64,000 nucleotides of DNA. Source: Marinobacter shengliensis. GTDB taxonomy: Bacteria > Pseudomonadota > Gammaproteobacteria > Pseudomonadales > Oleiphilaceae. The notes beneath the pieces are model-generated. The model saw nothing but the letters and a program-made list of their open reading frames with translations, made no database searches and was not told the origin of the DNA. Position numbers and translations under genes: made by a program. Below, piece by piece: positions 34,272-44,672 of this stretch. Numbering within the stretch: position 1 is the stretch's first letter; each line of letters opens with the position of its first letter. The stretch is from positions 1 through 64,000 of the forward strand of contig NZ_PXNO01000007.1 in NCBI RefSeq assembly GCF_003007715.1, written 5' to 3'.

Positions 34272-35429
34272 ATGTTTGAACTCGTTGATAGTGTTCAGCA
34301 AAACGCAGTTATAAAGGTTGTCGGTGTTGGCGGTGGTGGCGGTAACGCCGTTCGTCACATGCTTAACAGCGACATTGAAGGTGTGGAGTTTATCTGCGCC
34401 AACACAGACGCCCAGGCACTGAAAGACCTGGACGCCCGCCAGATTATCCAGCTTGGTGGCAATATCACCAAAGGTCTGGGTGCTGGTGCCAACCCGGAAG
34501 TGGGCCGTCAGTCTGCCCTGGAAGATCGTGATCGTATTGCCGAGGCGCTCAGCGGCTCGGATATGGTCTTTATCACCGCCGGCATGGGTGGTGGAACCGG
34601 CACCGGTGCCGCGCCTGTTGTCGCGGAAGTGGCCCGGGAGTTGGGTATCCTGACCGTTGCCGTGGTCACCAAGCCGTTCCAGTTTGAGGGTGGCAAGCGT
34701 ATGAGCGTGGCCGAGTCCGGCCTGAAAGAGCTGGGCGAGAGCGTTGATTCACTGATCACCATCCCGAACGAGAAGCTGTTGGCGGTCATGGGAAAGAAGA
34801 CCAGCCTGCTGGACGCCTTTGCCTCCGCCAACGACGTGTTGCTGGGCGCGGTTCAGGGTATCGCTGACCTGATCACCCGCAACGGTATGATCAACGTTGA
34901 CTTTGCCGATGTTAAAACCGTGATGTCCGAAATGGGCAACGCGATGATGGGTACCGGCCGCGCCACCGGCGAGAACCGCGCCCGTGAAGCCGCTGAGGCC
35001 GCCGTTCGCAGCCCGCTGCTGGAAGACATCAACCTGCAGGGCGCCAAGGGCATCCTGGTCAACATTACCGCCGGCATGGATCTGAACCTGGGCGAATTCT
35101 CCGAAGTTGGCGACATCGTTCGTGAATTTGCTTCAGACGCCGCCACGGTGGTGGTGGGCACGGTTATCGATCCGGAAATGACCGACGAGCTCAAGGTCAC
35201 CGTGGTGGCGACGGGTCTCGGCGGTGAACGTGAGAAGCCCACCAAGGTGGTGGACAACTCACGCACACTGGACGGCAAGACCGATTACAACCAGTTGGAT
35301 CGGCCTGCTGTGCTGCGTCGTCGTGCGGTTTCGCAGGGCAATGTGGCGCTGGACCAGAGCAAAGAAAGCGAAGAGCAGGGTGTGGACTATCTCGATATTC
35401 CCGCATTCCTTCGCCGGCAGGCTGATTGA
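34272..35429 (+). CDS. ftsZ: cell division protein FtsZ
   Basis: FtsZ is the tubulin-like GTPase that forms the Z ring. The 385-residue protein starts MFELVDSVQQNAVIKVVGVG. It carries the tubulin signature GGGTGTG (residues about 105-111) and a linker, and ends in the conserved tail LDIPAFLRRQAD that binds FtsA and ZipA. ATG 34272 has AGGAG 9 nt upstream. The open frame to 34224 belongs to the intergenic leader. It is the last cell-division gene of the cluster. Confidence 0.98.
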   Translation: MFELVDSVQQNAVIKVVGVGGGGGNAVRHMLNSDIEGVEFICANTDAQALKDLDARQIIQLGGNITKGLGAGANPEVGRQSALEDRDRIAEALSGSDMVFITAGMGGGTGTGAAPVVAEVARELGILTVAVVTKPFQFEGGKRMSVAESGLKELGESVDSLITIPNEKLLAVMGKKTSLLDAFASANDVLLGAVQGIADLITRNGMINVDFADVKTVMSEMGNAMMGTGRATGENRAREAAEAAVRSPLLEDINLQGAKGILVNITAGMDLNLGEFSEVGDIVREFASDAATVVVGTVIDPEMTDELKVTVVATGLGGEREKPTKVVDNSRTLDGKTDYNQLDRPAVLRRRAVSQGNVALDQSKESEEQGVDYLDIPAFLRRQAD

Positions 35430-35584
35430 TAATCTGTCTCACCTGTGTTCGGGGGTATCGGTTTCAACGCAGTCAGATGGAACCTTTAGTCCGGAATAAA
35501 CGTGAGCTGGTTGGCCATAGCGGATGACTATTGCAATTTTTAAGTAAAGTCATGTTGGCTAAATGGTACTCAGTCTTGAATTCT

Positions 35585-35618
35585 GATATTCTCCGGGCAG
35601 TTTTTTGCTCAGAATATC
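35585..35618 (+). promoter_or_regulatory. hairpin in the lpxC leader, overlapping a possible -10
   Basis: GATATTCT (35585-35592) and AGAATATC (35611-35618) are perfectly complementary. Inner GGGCA/TGCTC pairing extends the stem with a CC bulge, and GACTTTTTG follows. It could be a terminator or attenuator between ftsZ and lpxC. The left arm also reads as an extended -10 (TG-A-TATTCT, 35584-35592). The rest of the 216-nt gap shows no gene. Confidence 0.5.
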
Positions 35619-35645
35619 GACTTTTTGTGACGGAATGATGAACCG

Positions 35646-36560
35646 ATGATCAGACAACGGACACTCAAAAATACCATCCGTGCGACCGGTATCGGCCTGC
35701 ACTCAGGGGAAAAGGTTTACCTGACCCTGAAGCCGGCTCCGGTTGATACGGGCATCATCTTCCGCCGTACGGACCTCGACCCAATGGTTGAGATCCGGGC
35801 ATGCGCGGAAAATGTAGGTGAGACCATGCTGTCCACGACGCTGGTAAATGACGGTGTCCGTGTGGCGACCGTAGAGCATTTGCTCTCAGCCATGGCTGGT
35901 CTTGGCATTGACAACTGCTATGTCGAACTGAGCGCGGCGGAAGTGCCGATTATGGATGGTTCAGCTGGGCCGTTCGTATTCCTGCTGCAGTCTGCCGGCA
36001 TTTCCGAACAGGATGCCGCCAAGCGGTTTATCCGCATCAAGCGGGAAGTCACCATCGAAGAAGGTGACAAGAAAGCGACCTTCCTGCCGTTTGAAGGCTT
36101 CAAGGTCAGCTTTGGTATCGACTTTGACCATCCTGTGTTCAAGGGTCGTGCCCAGACCGCAACGGTGGATTTCTCCAGCACGTCTTTTGTGAAGGAAGTC
36201 TCCCGTGCCCGTACCTTCGGGTTCATGCGCGATATCGAGAAGCTGCGTGCGATGAACCTGGCGCTGGGTGGCAGCGTGGACAATGCCATTGTGGTCGACG
36301 ACTACAAGATCCTTAACGAAGATGGCCTTCGTTATGACGATGAGTTCGTCAAGCACAAGGTTCTGGACGCGATCGGCGATCTCTACCTGCTGGGCAACAG
36401 CCTGATCGGTGAGTTCCGCGGTATCAAATCCGGTCACGACTTGAATAATAAGCTGCTGCGCAAGCTCAGGGCGGAAGAAGACGCATGGGAAGTGGTGACC
36501 TTCGATGATGAAGCCACTGCTCCTATCTCTTACATGAAACCTGTGCTCGCGGTGGGTTAA
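35646..36560 (+). CDS. lpxC: UDP-3-O-acyl-N-acetylglucosamine deacetylase
   Basis: LpxC is the zinc enzyme of the committed step of lipid A synthesis. The 304-residue protein (E. coli 305) starts [24 protein letters not shown]. It has the first zinc histidine in [16 protein letters not shown] and the catalytic [14 protein letters not shown] segment with the other zinc ligands. Its own promoter or read-through from ftsZ are both possible. The last 3 nt form a small hairpin with the end of convergent dciA. Confidence 0.98.
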   Translation: MIRQRTLKNTIRATGIGLHSGEKVYLTLKPAPVDTGIIFRRTDLDPMVEIRACAENVGETMLSTTLVNDGVRVATVEHLLSAMAGLGIDNCYVELSAAEVPIMDGSAGPFVFLLQSAGISEQDAAKRFIRIKREVTIEEGDKKATFLPFEGFKVSFGIDFDHPVFKGRAQTATVDFSSTSFVKEVSRARTFGFMRDIEKLRAMNLALGGSVDNAIVVDDYKILNEDGLRYDDEFVKHKVLDAIGDLYLLGNSLIGEFRGIKSGHDLNNKLLRKLRAEEDAWEVVTFDDEATAPISYMKPVLAVG

Positions 36561-36571
36561 GGCCGGAAGCC

Positions 36572-37024
36572 TTAATCCCGGACGTGGCTTGCGAGTTTTT
36601 CGAGAACCTCGCGTAGTGCTTTATCCTTCGTGTGCCCGGCTTCCTCTTTGAGGAGCCGGGCATTTTCTTTGCTGAGGGGCGTCATTTTCGCCTCCGGTTT
36701 GTCCCGGTACCTCAAGGGTGACACCTTGATGCGAACCTTCCAGACAAACCTGAACAACTCCTGCTCCCGCAGCTTTTCCATGATCTCGTGTTGACGGAAC
36801 CGTAACCGGGTAGCCTTGCTGGCGTTGTCGGTGGCCAGCACCAGTTCTCCGTCGGTACAGCTGACAAAACGCGTGCCGTCTGCCAGCTCCTCCGGAGCCG
36901 CGTCGAGCACCAGTTGTTCCGCCTGCTGGTGAAGCTCGGCTTTGGTCAGCAGGGCTTTCAGAGTAGAGCCGGGGCTGGAAGCCACTTTGCCAAAGATCAT
37001 TTTTTGGTCATTTTTTTTGCTCAT
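36572..37024 (-). CDS. dciA: DciA-like replicative helicase loader (DUF721)
   Basis: DciA (DUF721) is thought to load or activate DnaB in the many bacteria that lack phage-derived DnaC. The 150-residue protein has the basic N-terminus and the core ADGTRFVSCTDGELVLATDN...RLRFRQHEIMEKL of the family. It ends in a charged helical tail. In Pseudomonas the DUF721 gene lies in the same place, between lpxC and the M23 peptidase/secA pair. Reading the family as helicase loader is inference from homology. Confidence 0.8.
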   Translation of the reverse strand: MSKKNDQKMIFGKVASSPGSTLKALLTKAELHQQAEQLVLDAAPEELADGTRFVSCTDGELVLATDNASKATRLRFRQHEIMEKLREQELFRFVWKVRIKVSPLRYRDKPEAKMTPLSKENARLLKEEAGHTKDKALREVLEKLASHVRD

Positions 37025-37241
37025 AACCGGCTTTTTTCTCGACGGGACTGTTTACGATTGGTTACACTTCGGCACGCTTTGTGCGTAGCGCTGATAACAC
37101 ACTCGTTTTACATTGTGGGTAATGAGTATGTCTACCGGGCGCTGCGATTTATCAGTACGTAGTTGTTGCCAAGGATAGCAGAACCGCTCGGATATTTATT
37201 TCCGGGCCGCAGCACTACAGGGACAGGTATGCGGCTCTTCA

Positions 37242-38195
37242 ATGAAATCGAATGACGATATGAACGTAATATTCGTTGGCAAACGCCACGGCCGTTCCCG
37301 GGCAATCGCGCTCAACGCCGGTATTGTTGCAGCTCTGGTGTTTACTGTGCTGGCGCTGCTGTTGGCGGCTGGCTGGGCGGGTTATCAGGTGGCCGTGGCA
37401 AAGGCGGAAGCCAAAAAGCCCACAGAGACCGAATTGGTATCTACCTGGCAAGACAAGCTTCAGGAGCAACGGGCCGAGGTGACGCGGGTTCGGGAGAACG
37501 TGCAGCAGCAGGTGGACGCTTTGACACTCCGGCTTGGTGATATCCAGGGGCGGCTTCTGCGACTGGATGCCCTTGGTCAGCGCTTCGTTGAGTCCGGGCT
37601 GGTGGCCAGCGATGAATTCAACTTTGATCAGCCGGCGGCTGTTGGTGGCCCCGAAGACGGTATGGGTGGTGAGTCCTACAGTGCCCCTGAGTTGACCGAT
37701 ATGATCGAGCAATTGGAGCGCACGCTGGATGATCGTGAAAAGCAGCTGCGATTGCTTGATAAGGTGGCGTCCCGCAACAAGCTCGAAGACGAGCTGTATC
37801 TGCAGGGCCGTCCCATTACCTGGGGCTGGTTGTCGTCCCCTTACGGATACCGTACCGACCCCTTCACTGGCAAGCGCCGCTGGCATGCCGGAGTGGATCT
37901 GGCGGGTAAGGAAGGCAGTGATATCATCACTGTCGGTGCCGGCGTTGTGACCTTTGCCGGTGACCGCTTTGGCTACGGCAATCTGGTTGAGGTAGATCAC
38001 GGCGACGGGCTGGTTACCCGTTATGCCCACGCCAAGACCATCAAGGTCGAAACCGGTGATGTGGTCCAGAAAGGGCAGGTTGTGGCACTGATGGGAAGCA
38101 CCGGCCGGTCTACTGGCCCCCACGTGCATTTTGAAGTGATCCGCAATGGCAAGTCCGAAAATCCTGAGAAATATATCCAGCGCGCAAGCCGCTGA
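37242..38195 (+). CDS. M23-family peptidoglycan endopeptidase, membrane anchored
   Basis: This 317-residue protein has one N-terminal membrane helix (about residues 26-48), a periplasmic coiled coil (about 60-185) and a C-terminal LytM/M23 zinc peptidase domain. The zinc ligands are visible: HAGVDLAG with the first His and Asp, then GPHVHFEVIRNG with the HxH pair. All are present, so activity is likely, unlike inactive EnvC-type activators. A place before secA is conserved in pseudomonads. The role in wall remodelling is inferred. ATG 37242 is used; ATG 37260 is an alternative. Confidence 0.9.
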   Translation: MKSNDDMNVIFVGKRHGRSRAIALNAGIVAALVFTVLALLLAAGWAGYQVAVAKAEAKKPTETELVSTWQDKLQEQRAEVTRVRENVQQQVDALTLRLGDIQGRLLRLDALGQRFVESGLVASDEFNFDQPAAVGGPEDGMGGESYSAPELTDMIEQLERTLDDREKQLRLLDKVASRNKLEDELYLQGRPITWGWLSSPYGYRTDPFTGKRRWHAGVDLAGKEGSDIITVGAGVVTFAGDRFGYGNLVEVDHGDGLVTRYAHAKTIKVETGDVVQKGQVVALMGSTGRSTGPHVHFEVIRNGKSENPEKYIQRASR

Positions 38196-38219
38196 TTCCA
38201 TTCCCGTGAACCCCACCTT

Positions 38220-38247
38220 TTGTCCTGTCGCCAAATAAGGTTAGAAT
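38220..38247 (+). promoter_or_regulatory. promoter of secA
   Basis: TTGTCC (38220-38225) and TAGAAT (38242-38247) are 16 bp apart and lie 38 nt before the secA ATG. No secM-like leader frame is visible in the 89-nt gap. Confidence 0.55.
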
Positions 38248-38284
38248 GCCGGCTTCCTCCGTTTAACTGAAGAAGCAGTGGTCT

Positions 38285-41017
38285 ATGTTCACAAAGCTTG
38301 CAACGAAGATGTTCGGCAGTAAAAACGCCAGAGAAATCAAGCGGATGCGAAAAGCCGTTACGCGCATCAATCAACTTGAAGAGGCGCTGGGCGGGTTGTC
38401 GGACACCGAGTTGCAGGGCAAGACCGCTGAATTCCGCCGGCGTCTTGATGAGGGCGAAGCCCTGGATGCCCTGCTGCCCGAAGCCTTTGCCACCGTTCGC
38501 GAGGCCAGCCGCCGGGTGATGGGCATGCGTCATTACGACGTACAGCTGATTGGTGGTATGACCCTGCACGAAGGCCGCATTGCCGAGATGAAGACCGGTG
38601 AGGGTAAAACCCTGGTGGCCACCGCAGCGGTTTATCTCAACGCATTGCCCGGCAAGGGCGTTCACGTTGTCACCGTCAACGATTACCTGGCAAGCCGTGA
38701 TGCCGAGTGGATGGGCAAGCTGTATCGCTTCCTTGGCCTGACCATTGGCGTGGTCGTTGCTGGTCAGCCACCGGAAGAGAAGCGCGCCGCCTACCAGGCG
38801 GATATCACCTACGGTACCAACAACGAATTCGGCTTTGACTACCTGCGCGATAACATGGCCTTCAGTATTGATGACAAGGTTCAGCGCGGTCTCAACTTTG
38901 CCATCGTGGATGAGGTGGATTCCATCCTGATCGACGAAGCCCGTACCCCCCTGATTATTTCCGGTGCTGCCGAAGATTCCTCGAAGCTCTATCAGGCCAT
39001 CAATACGCTGATTCCGGGCCTTGAAAAAGGCGAGGTCAGTGAATCCGGAGAAAGCTCCGGCGACTTTACCATCGACGAAAAGTCACGCCAGGTGGAGCTC
39101 ACCGAGGCCGGTCATGAGAAGGTTGAAGAATTACTTCTGGAGCGAGGCCTGCTGCAGGAGGGCGAAAGCCTTTACTCGGCAGCCAACCTGAGCCTGCTGC
39201 ACCACGTTCATTCAGCCCTGCGGGCTCATCACCTGTTCCAGAAGGATGTCGACTACATCGTTCAGGGTGGTCAGGTGGTAATCGTTGATGAACACACCGG
39301 CCGGACCATGCCGGGCCGCCGCTGGAGCGAAGGCCTGCACCAGGCCATCGAGGCGAAAGAAGGCCTGAAGATCCAGGCCGAAAGCCAGACCCTGGCGTCG
39401 ACCACCTTCCAGAACTATTTCCGTCTGTACGACAAGTTGGCCGGCATGACCGGTACCGCAGACACCGAAGCTTTCGAATTCCGCCAGATCTACGGCCTGG
39501 ATGTGGTGGTCATTCCGCCCAATAAGCCGATTCAGCGGATTGACTACAACGACCTGGTGTACCTGACCCAGGAAGAGAAATTCCACGCCATCATTGATGA
39601 GATCAAGGATGTCACGGGCGAAGGTCGGCCTATCCTGGTGGGTACCGCATCCATCGAGGCCTCCGAACTGTTGTCCATGCTGCTCAAAAAGGCCCGGATC
39701 GAGCACAAGATCCTCAACGCCAAGCAGCATGACTCTGAGGCACTGATTATTGCCCAGGCGGGCCGCCCCGGCGCAGTGACGATTGCAACGAACATGGCCG
39801 GTCGTGGTACGGACATTGTGTTGGGCGGTAACTGGGAATACGAAGTGGCCGCCCTGGATAATCCGTCCGAGGAAGAAGTCGCCCGCATGAAGGCGGAATG
39901 GACCGAACGCCACAATCAGGTGCTGGATGCCGGTGGTCTGCATATTATCGGTACCGAGCGTCACGAATCCCGGCGGATCGACAACCAGTTACGGGGCCGT
40001 GCCGGCCGTCAGGGCGATCCGGGTTCTTCCCGTTTCTTCCTGTCGCTGGAAGATAACCTGATGCGGATCTTTGCGCCTGAACGGGTGAAGAACCTGATGC
40101 AGGCCATGGGTATGAAAAAGGGTGAGGCCATTGAGCACCGTATGGTCACCAACGCCATCGAGAAATCCCAGCGCAAGGTGGAAGGCCGTAACTTCGACAT
40201 GCGTAAAACCCTGCTGGAATACGATGACGTAGCCAACGATCAGCGCACGGTGATTTACGACCAGCGTAACGAGGTGATGGCGTCTGACGACATCTCCGAG
40301 ATGGTCGACACCATTCGCAGCGATGTGGTTGACGCTATGGTCAGCGAGTTTATTCCGCCCCAGAGCATGCCGGAACAGTGGGACGTGGCCGGGCTGGAAG
40401 CGCAGCTGCAATCTGAAATGGCGATTGATCTGCCGATTCAACAGTGGCTGGATGAAGACAGCAAGCTGTATGAGGAAAACCTGCGCCAGAAGATTCTCGA
40501 CGCTATCGTCACCGAATATAAGGCGAAAGAAGAGATTGCTGGCGCAGAGCCCATGCGCAAGTTCGAGAAACAGGTGTTCCTGCAGGTGCTCGACACCCTG
40601 TGGAAGGAGCATTTGTCGAACATGGACCACCTGCGCCGGGGTATCCACCTGCGCGGTTACGCTCAGAAGAACCCGAAACAGGAATACAAGCGCGAAGCCT
40701 TCAACCTGTTTGAGACCATGCTGGACACCATGAAGCGTGACGTCACCCGTGTGTTGTGTCATGTCCGGGTTCAGAGTCGCGAAGAGATGGAAGAGATCGA
40801 GCGCCGCCGCAAGGAAGAGCTGGAGCGGGAAATGGCCCGGGCCAAGTTGCGGCACGATCAGACCAGTGCCACCCAGGGTGAGGATGCTGGCCAGGGCAAC
40901 CAGGCCCAGGGCACCCCGGAGACCTTTGTTCGCCAGGAGCGCAAGGTAGGGCGAAACGAGCCGTGTCCCTGCGGGTCTGGCAAGAAGTACAAGCAGTGTT
41001 GCGGTAAGGTCAGCTAA
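38285..41017 (+). CDS. secA: preprotein translocase ATPase SecA
   Basis: SecA is the motor that pushes unfolded preproteins through SecYEG. The 910-residue protein is of usual length. It has Walker [12 protein letters not shown], the DEVD box in [15 protein letters not shown], and [12 protein letters not shown] with [12 protein letters not shown] in the second helicase domain. The C-terminal zinc and SecB-binding motif [13 protein letters not shown] is present. It ends before a terminator at 41044. Confidence 0.98.
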   Translation: MFTKLATKMFGSKNAREIKRMRKAVTRINQLEEALGGLSDTELQGKTAEFRRRLDEGEALDALLPEAFATVREASRRVMGMRHYDVQLIGGMTLHEGRIAEMKTGEGKTLVATAAVYLNALPGKGVHVVTVNDYLASRDAEWMGKLYRFLGLTIGVVVAGQPPEEKRAAYQADITYGTNNEFGFDYLRDNMAFSIDDKVQRGLNFAIVDEVDSILIDEARTPLIISGAAEDSSKLYQAINTLIPGLEKGEVSESGESSGDFTIDEKSRQVELTEAGHEKVEELLLERGLLQEGESLYSAANLSLLHHVHSALRAHHLFQKDVDYIVQGGQVVIVDEHTGRTMPGRRWSEGLHQAIEAKEGLKIQAESQTLASTTFQNYFRLYDKLAGMTGTADTEAFEFRQIYGLDVVVIPPNKPIQRIDYNDLVYLTQEEKFHAIIDEIKDVTGEGRPILVGTASIEASELLSMLLKKARIEHKILNAKQHDSEALIIAQAGRPGAVTIATNMAGRGTDIVLGGNWEYEVAALDNPSEEEVARMKAEWTERHNQVLDAGGLHIIGTERHESRRIDNQLRGRAGRQGDPGSSRFFLSLEDNLMRIFAPERVKNLMQAMGMKKGEAIEHRMVTNAIEKSQRKVEGRNFDMRKTLLEYDDVANDQRTVIYDQRNEVMASDDISEMVDTIRSDVVDAMVSEFIPPQSMPEQWDVAGLEAQLQSEMAIDLPIQQWLDEDSKLYEENLRQKILDAIVTEYKAKEEIAGAEPMRKFEKQVFLQVLDTLWKEHLSNMDHLRRGIHLRGYAQKNPKQEYKREAFNLFETMLDTMKRDVTRVLCHVRVQSREEMEEIERRRKEELEREMARAKLRHDQTSATQGEDAGQGNQAQGTPETFVRQERKVGRNEPCPCGSGKKYKQCCGKVS

Positions 41018-41043
41018 AACCTGAGCAGCAACCTCGGCACCAG

Positions 41044-41083
41044 AACCCGCAATCGGCCAGTGTATGGGCGGTATGCGGGTTTT
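41044..41083 (+). terminator. terminator of secA
   Basis: AACCCGCA (41044-41051) pairs with TGCGGGTT (41074-41081), followed by a short T run. It lies 26 nt after the secA stop. The loop is long and the T run short, so strength is uncertain. Confidence 0.7.
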
Positions 41084-41119
41084 GTCGTTTACAGTTTCGG
41101 ATAAATTCAGGAGGCAGGC

Positions 41120-42337
41120 ATGGCAGTAGGTCCCGGAACCTTACCCGAGTTTTACCCGGTGGCGGGTATCAAGGTGGGGATTGCGAGTGCGGGTATCAAA
41201 AAGCCCGGGCGTAAAGACATAGTGGTGTTTGAGTTGGTGCCGGAGGCGAGGGTAGCGGGCATATTTACCCGCAATCAGTTTTGCGCGGCTCCTGTGGTAC
41301 TCAGCCGTAAACACTTGGCCCAGGGCGCACCCCGCTACCTGCTGATCAACACCGGCAATGCCAACGCCGGTACCGGCGAACGTGGCATGGCCGATGCTCT
41401 GCGCTGTTGTGAAGCGCTGGCCGCCGAAGCAAGCGTTAGCCCTGACGCAGTGTTGCCGTTCTCAACCGGTGTGATCGGTGAGCCCTTGCCGGTCGACAAG
41501 ATTGTCAAGGCGTTGCCGGAAGCCCTGGCCAGTGCCCGGGAAGACCGCTGGGCGGAAGCCGCCAGTGGCATCATGACCACCGACACCCGGCCCAAAGGTG
41601 CGTCTGTGCGGGTGGATCTGGGTGGCCATGCGGTGACCATCTCCGGCATCAGCAAGGGCGCGGGCATGATCCGGCCAAACATGGCCACCATGCTCGGGTT
41701 TATCGCCACCGACGCCCGCATTGCACCCGACGTGCTGCAGTCATTGGCGTCGGAGCTGGGCGAGAAGTCGTTCAACCGGATTACCATTGATGGCGACACC
41801 TCCACCAACGATGCCTGCATGTTGATGGCCAGTGGCCAGTACGACGGGCCGGAAATCACCGCAGACAGCCCGCACCTGCCGACGCTGAGAGAAGCCCTTC
41901 GCCAGGTATACCTGGACCTGGCCCATGCCATTGTCCGGGACGGTGAGGGTGCCACCAAGTTTGTCACCATCGATGTCAGCGGTGCGGCCAGCCAGCAGGA
42001 GGCCCTCGATGTGGCCTATACCGTCGCGCACTCGCCGCTGGTGAAGACCGCGCTGTTTGCTTCGGACCCCAACTGGGGCCGGATTCTGGCGGCGGTGGGG
42101 CGCGCGGGTGTGCCGGACCTGGACCTGGGCTCTTTGGAAATCTATCTGGGGGATGTCTGCCTGGTGCGCAATGGTGGCCGTGCCGATGATTACTCCGAAG
42201 ACCGGGGTCAGCGGGTAATGAGCCAGGAAGAAATCACCATTGCCATCGACCTCAAGCGCGGTAGCGTTCAGGAAACCGTGTGGACCTGTGACTTCTCCCA
42301 CGACTATGTGACCATCAATGCCGAATACCGTACCTGA
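41120..42337 (+). CDS. argJ: bifunctional ornithine acetyltransferase / N-acetylglutamate synthase
   Basis: ArgJ moves the acetyl group from N-acetylornithine to glutamate, closing the arginine acetyl cycle. The 405-residue protein is an Ntn-type enzyme that cleaves itself before a threonine. That site is visible as NMATMLGF after KGAGMIRP. The GDTSTNDACMLMASG segment is also typical. An AGGAGG site precedes ATG 41120. The next gene overlaps it by 20 bp. Confidence 0.96.
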   Translation: MAVGPGTLPEFYPVAGIKVGIASAGIKKPGRKDIVVFELVPEARVAGIFTRNQFCAAPVVLSRKHLAQGAPRYLLINTGNANAGTGERGMADALRCCEALAAEASVSPDAVLPFSTGVIGEPLPVDKIVKALPEALASAREDRWAEAASGIMTTDTRPKGASVRVDLGGHAVTISGISKGAGMIRPNMATMLGFIATDARIAPDVLQSLASELGEKSFNRITIDGDTSTNDACMLMASGQYDGPEITADSPHLPTLREALRQVYLDLAHAIVRDGEGATKFVTIDVSGAASQQEALDVAYTVAHSPLVKTALFASDPNWGRILAAVGRAGVPDLDLGSLEIYLGDVCLVRNGGRADDYSEDRGQRVMSQEEITIAIDLKRGSVQETVWTCDFSHDYVTINAEYRT

Positions 42338-43298
42338 GCCTGAGACCCTGGCGGGGAAGAAGCAGATCCACGTTGCGGTCGCCGTCATTATCCGTGACGG
42401 CCGGGTTCTGATTGCCCGCCGTCCGGATCACGTGCATCAGGGCGGACTGCTGGAGTTCCCGGGTGGCAAGGTGGAGTCGGGGGAAACCGTACAGCAGGCC
42501 CTGGTTCGGGAGATTGCCGAGGAAACCGGCCTGCAGGTGCCCCTGGCCAGCCTGGAGCCGGTGATCGGTATTCGACATGATTACGGCGATAAACAGGTTT
42601 TCCTGGATGTCTGGAGAACCACCGAAGCCGAGGGGCAGCCAGAGGGCCGGGAAGGGCAGCCGATCAGCTGGCTGCGCCCGTGCGAGCTCGCCGATGCGGA
42701 TTTCCCCGCCGCCAACCGCCCGATCATCAGGGCACTCAATTTACCGCAGCGCCTCGCGATTGTTGGCCCTATGGCATCCTGGCAGGACGGTATCAGCAGG
42801 CTGGAACGGTCGATTGGCGGGATGGCGGGGCAGCTGGTTGTGCTTCGGGCGCCTCAATTGCCGGATAACGATTACCTGAAACTGGCGGCAGAGGCTTTGC
42901 CGATCTGTTCCGGTGCCGGTGTCGGACTGGTTTTGCATGGGCATCCGCGCTTGCTTGGTGCGTTTCCGAAAGCTGCCGGCCTGCACCTGCCCTGGCGTGA
43001 AGCTCAGGCGCTCTCAAGGCGCCCTGTGCCGGCCGATCGATGGCTGGGGGTGTCCTGCCATGACCAGGGGCAGCTGCACCATGCGGCGGCTCTGGGTGCG
43101 GATTACGCGACGCTGGGCCCGGTGTTGGAAACGCCCACCCATCCGGGGCAACCCGGAATCGGCTGGGAGCAGTTCGAATTCCTGGTGGCCAATGCCAGGC
43201 TTCCAGTCTACGGGCTGGGGGGGCTGGCGCCAGGTCATGAAACACTGTGTCGTGAGCGGGGCGGCCAGGGCATTGCCGGTATCGGTTTCTGGTGGTGA
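42318..43298 (+). CDS. Nudix hydrolase fused to a ThiE/TenI-like domain
   Basis: This 326-residue fusion joins a MutT-like Nudix domain (about residues 15-145) to a thiamine-phosphate-synthase-like barrel (about 150-326). The Nudix box is complete: [10 protein letters not shown] and REIAEETGL around residues 49-72. That fits hydrolysis of oxidised nucleotides such as 8-oxo-dGTP. The second half has [27 protein letters not shown], as in TenI/ThiE proteins. Whether it keeps catalytic activity cannot be told. The fusion is common in pseudomonads in this place. Confidence 0.88.
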   Translation: MPNTVPEPETLAGKKQIHVAVAVIIRDGRVLIARRPDHVHQGGLLEFPGGKVESGETVQQALVREIAEETGLQVPLASLEPVIGIRHDYGDKQVFLDVWRTTEAEGQPEGREGQPISWLRPCELADADFPAANRPIIRALNLPQRLAIVGPMASWQDGISRLERSIGGMAGQLVVLRAPQLPDNDYLKLAAEALPICSGAGVGLVLHGHPRLLGAFPKAAGLHLPWREAQALSRRPVPADRWLGVSCHDQGQLHHAAALGADYATLGPVLETPTHPGQPGIGWEQFEFLVANARLPVYGLGGLAPGHETLCRERGGQGIAGIGFWW

Positions 43299-43389
43299 GC
43301 CGCTGGCGGGGATTACGGATTTCCGCCGGCATCAGCCTGTGCGACAGTGGTTAAACAGTGACAGATCAACAACGAGCGGGGAGTACAGC

Positions 43390-43872
43390 GTGAGCAAGTT
43401 GACCCATCTGGATGATAAGGGCGAAGCCCGAATGGTGGATGTGACGAGCAAGGCCGTCACCGAGCGGGAGGCCCGGGCGGAAGCAACCATCCGCATGGCG
43501 CCGGAAACCCTGCGAATGATCATTGATGGTGAGCATCCCAAGGGCGACGTGCTGGCTACCGCCCGTATCGCCGGCATCATGGCGGCCAAGAAGACCCATG
43601 ACCTGATTCCCCTGTGCCATGCCCTGAATCTGACATCGGTGAAAGTGGAGTTGTCTCCGGGGGCGGATGGCGCCTCTGTGCATATCCTTACCCGTTGCAA
43701 GCTGTCGGGGCAGACCGGTGTCGAGATGGAGGCGCTCACGGCTGCCAGTGTTGCCGCTTTGACCCTGTACGACATGTGCAAAGCCGTTGATAAGGCGATG
43801 GTGGTGGATGGTGTGCGGCTGCTGGAAAAGAAGGGTGGTCGCTCGGGACACTGGCGCGCGCCGGAACAATGA
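43390..43872 (+). CDS. moaC: cyclic pyranopterin monophosphate synthase MoaC
   Basis: MoaC converts the MoaA product to cyclic pyranopterin monophosphate in molybdenum cofactor synthesis. The 160-residue protein (E. coli 161) has [38 protein letters not shown] and [10 protein letters not shown], all MoaC motifs. GTG 43390 has GGGGAG 6-7 nt upstream. The frame is open far upstream through the Nudix/ThiE gene, but that is a shadow. No other moa gene is near. Confidence 0.95.
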   Translation: MSKLTHLDDKGEARMVDVTSKAVTEREARAEATIRMAPETLRMIIDGEHPKGDVLATARIAGIMAAKKTHDLIPLCHALNLTSVKVELSPGADGASVHILTRCKLSGQTGVEMEALTAASVAALTLYDMCKAVDKAMVVDGVRLLEKKGGRSGHWRAPEQ

Positions 43873-44004
43873 TCTGCTCTCTGGCCTTGGCCGTACTCTT
43901 TCCGACCACACTGTATTCGGAGAGTAAACGTGCCAACACTACGCCAGGCAAGCAGCCGCATGATAGAATGCCCGCCCAATTTGTCAGAACCACGAGGAAA
44001 TACA

Positions 44005-44616
44005 GTGGCTGTTCGTTACATTGAGACCTGCCGTTTGCCCACCCCCTTCGGTGTGTTCGACATGCACGGCTTTGAGGAGCCGGACACCGGAAAGGAGCAT
44101 GTGGCACTAACGCTGGGCGATATTGATAGCGATGAGCCGCTGCTGGCACGTACCCATTCCGAGTGCCTGACTGGCGACGCCCTGTACAGTATGCGTTGTG
44201 ATTGCGGGTATCAGCTGGAAGAAGCATTGCGCAGCATTGCCCGCGAAGGCCGTGGCATTCTGATGTACCTGCGCCAGGAAGGCCGTGGCATCGGGTTGCT
44301 GAACAAGATTCGCGCCTACCGGTTGCAGGACCAGGGCGCAGATACCGTAGAGGCCAACGAGCGACTGGGTTTCGGTGCGGATTTGCGGGACTACAGCATG
44401 TGCAAGGACATGCTCGAGCACCTGGGGATCCGAAGCCTGAAGCTGATGACCAACAACCCCAGGAAGGTCAAGGCGTTGGAGTCTTACGGAATTCAGATTT
44501 CGGAGCGGGTTCCCCTGCACGTGGGTCGCAACCCGCACAACGAACACTATCTCAATACCAAGCAAAGCAAGCTCGGCCACTGGCTCGAGACTCATCAGGA
44601 TGACGACCCGGCCTGA
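44005..44616 (+). CDS. ribA: GTP cyclohydrolase II
   Basis: RibA opens GTP to the first riboflavin precursor. The 203-residue monofunctional enzyme (E. coli 196) has the zinc cysteines in [18 protein letters not shown], the catalytic [13 protein letters not shown] and GFGADLRDY. The start is GTG 44005 with AGGA upstream ([16 protein letters not shown]). Upstream in-frame codons back to 43930 are intergenic. It lacks the RibB domain. Confidence 0.95.
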   Translation: MAVRYIETCRLPTPFGVFDMHGFEEPDTGKEHVALTLGDIDSDEPLLARTHSECLTGDALYSMRCDCGYQLEEALRSIAREGRGILMYLRQEGRGIGLLNKIRAYRLQDQGADTVEANERLGFGADLRDYSMCKDMLEHLGIRSLKLMTNNPRKVKALESYGIQISERVPLHVGRNPHNEHYLNTKQSKLGHWLETHQDDDPA

Positions 44617-44636
44617 TTGAGCCGGTTGGCAGAGTC

Positions 44637-44664
44637 GGCTGATAGCACGGCTGCGCTATCAGCC
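44637..44664. other. hairpin between convergent ribA and dxs
   Basis: A perfect 10-bp inverted repeat GGCTGATAGC (44637-44646) / GCTATCAGCC (44655-44664) fills most of the 56-bp gap. There is no T tract on either side, so it is not a standard intrinsic terminator. It may mark the transcript ends. Confidence 0.55.
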
Positions 44665-44672
44665 AGCAGTGA

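Noticed and set aside
42913..43389. Extension of moaC upstream through the Nudix/ThiE gene
   Set aside because: MoaC similarity starts at GTG 43390, which has a good ribosome site; the extension is out of frame with the real overlapping gene.
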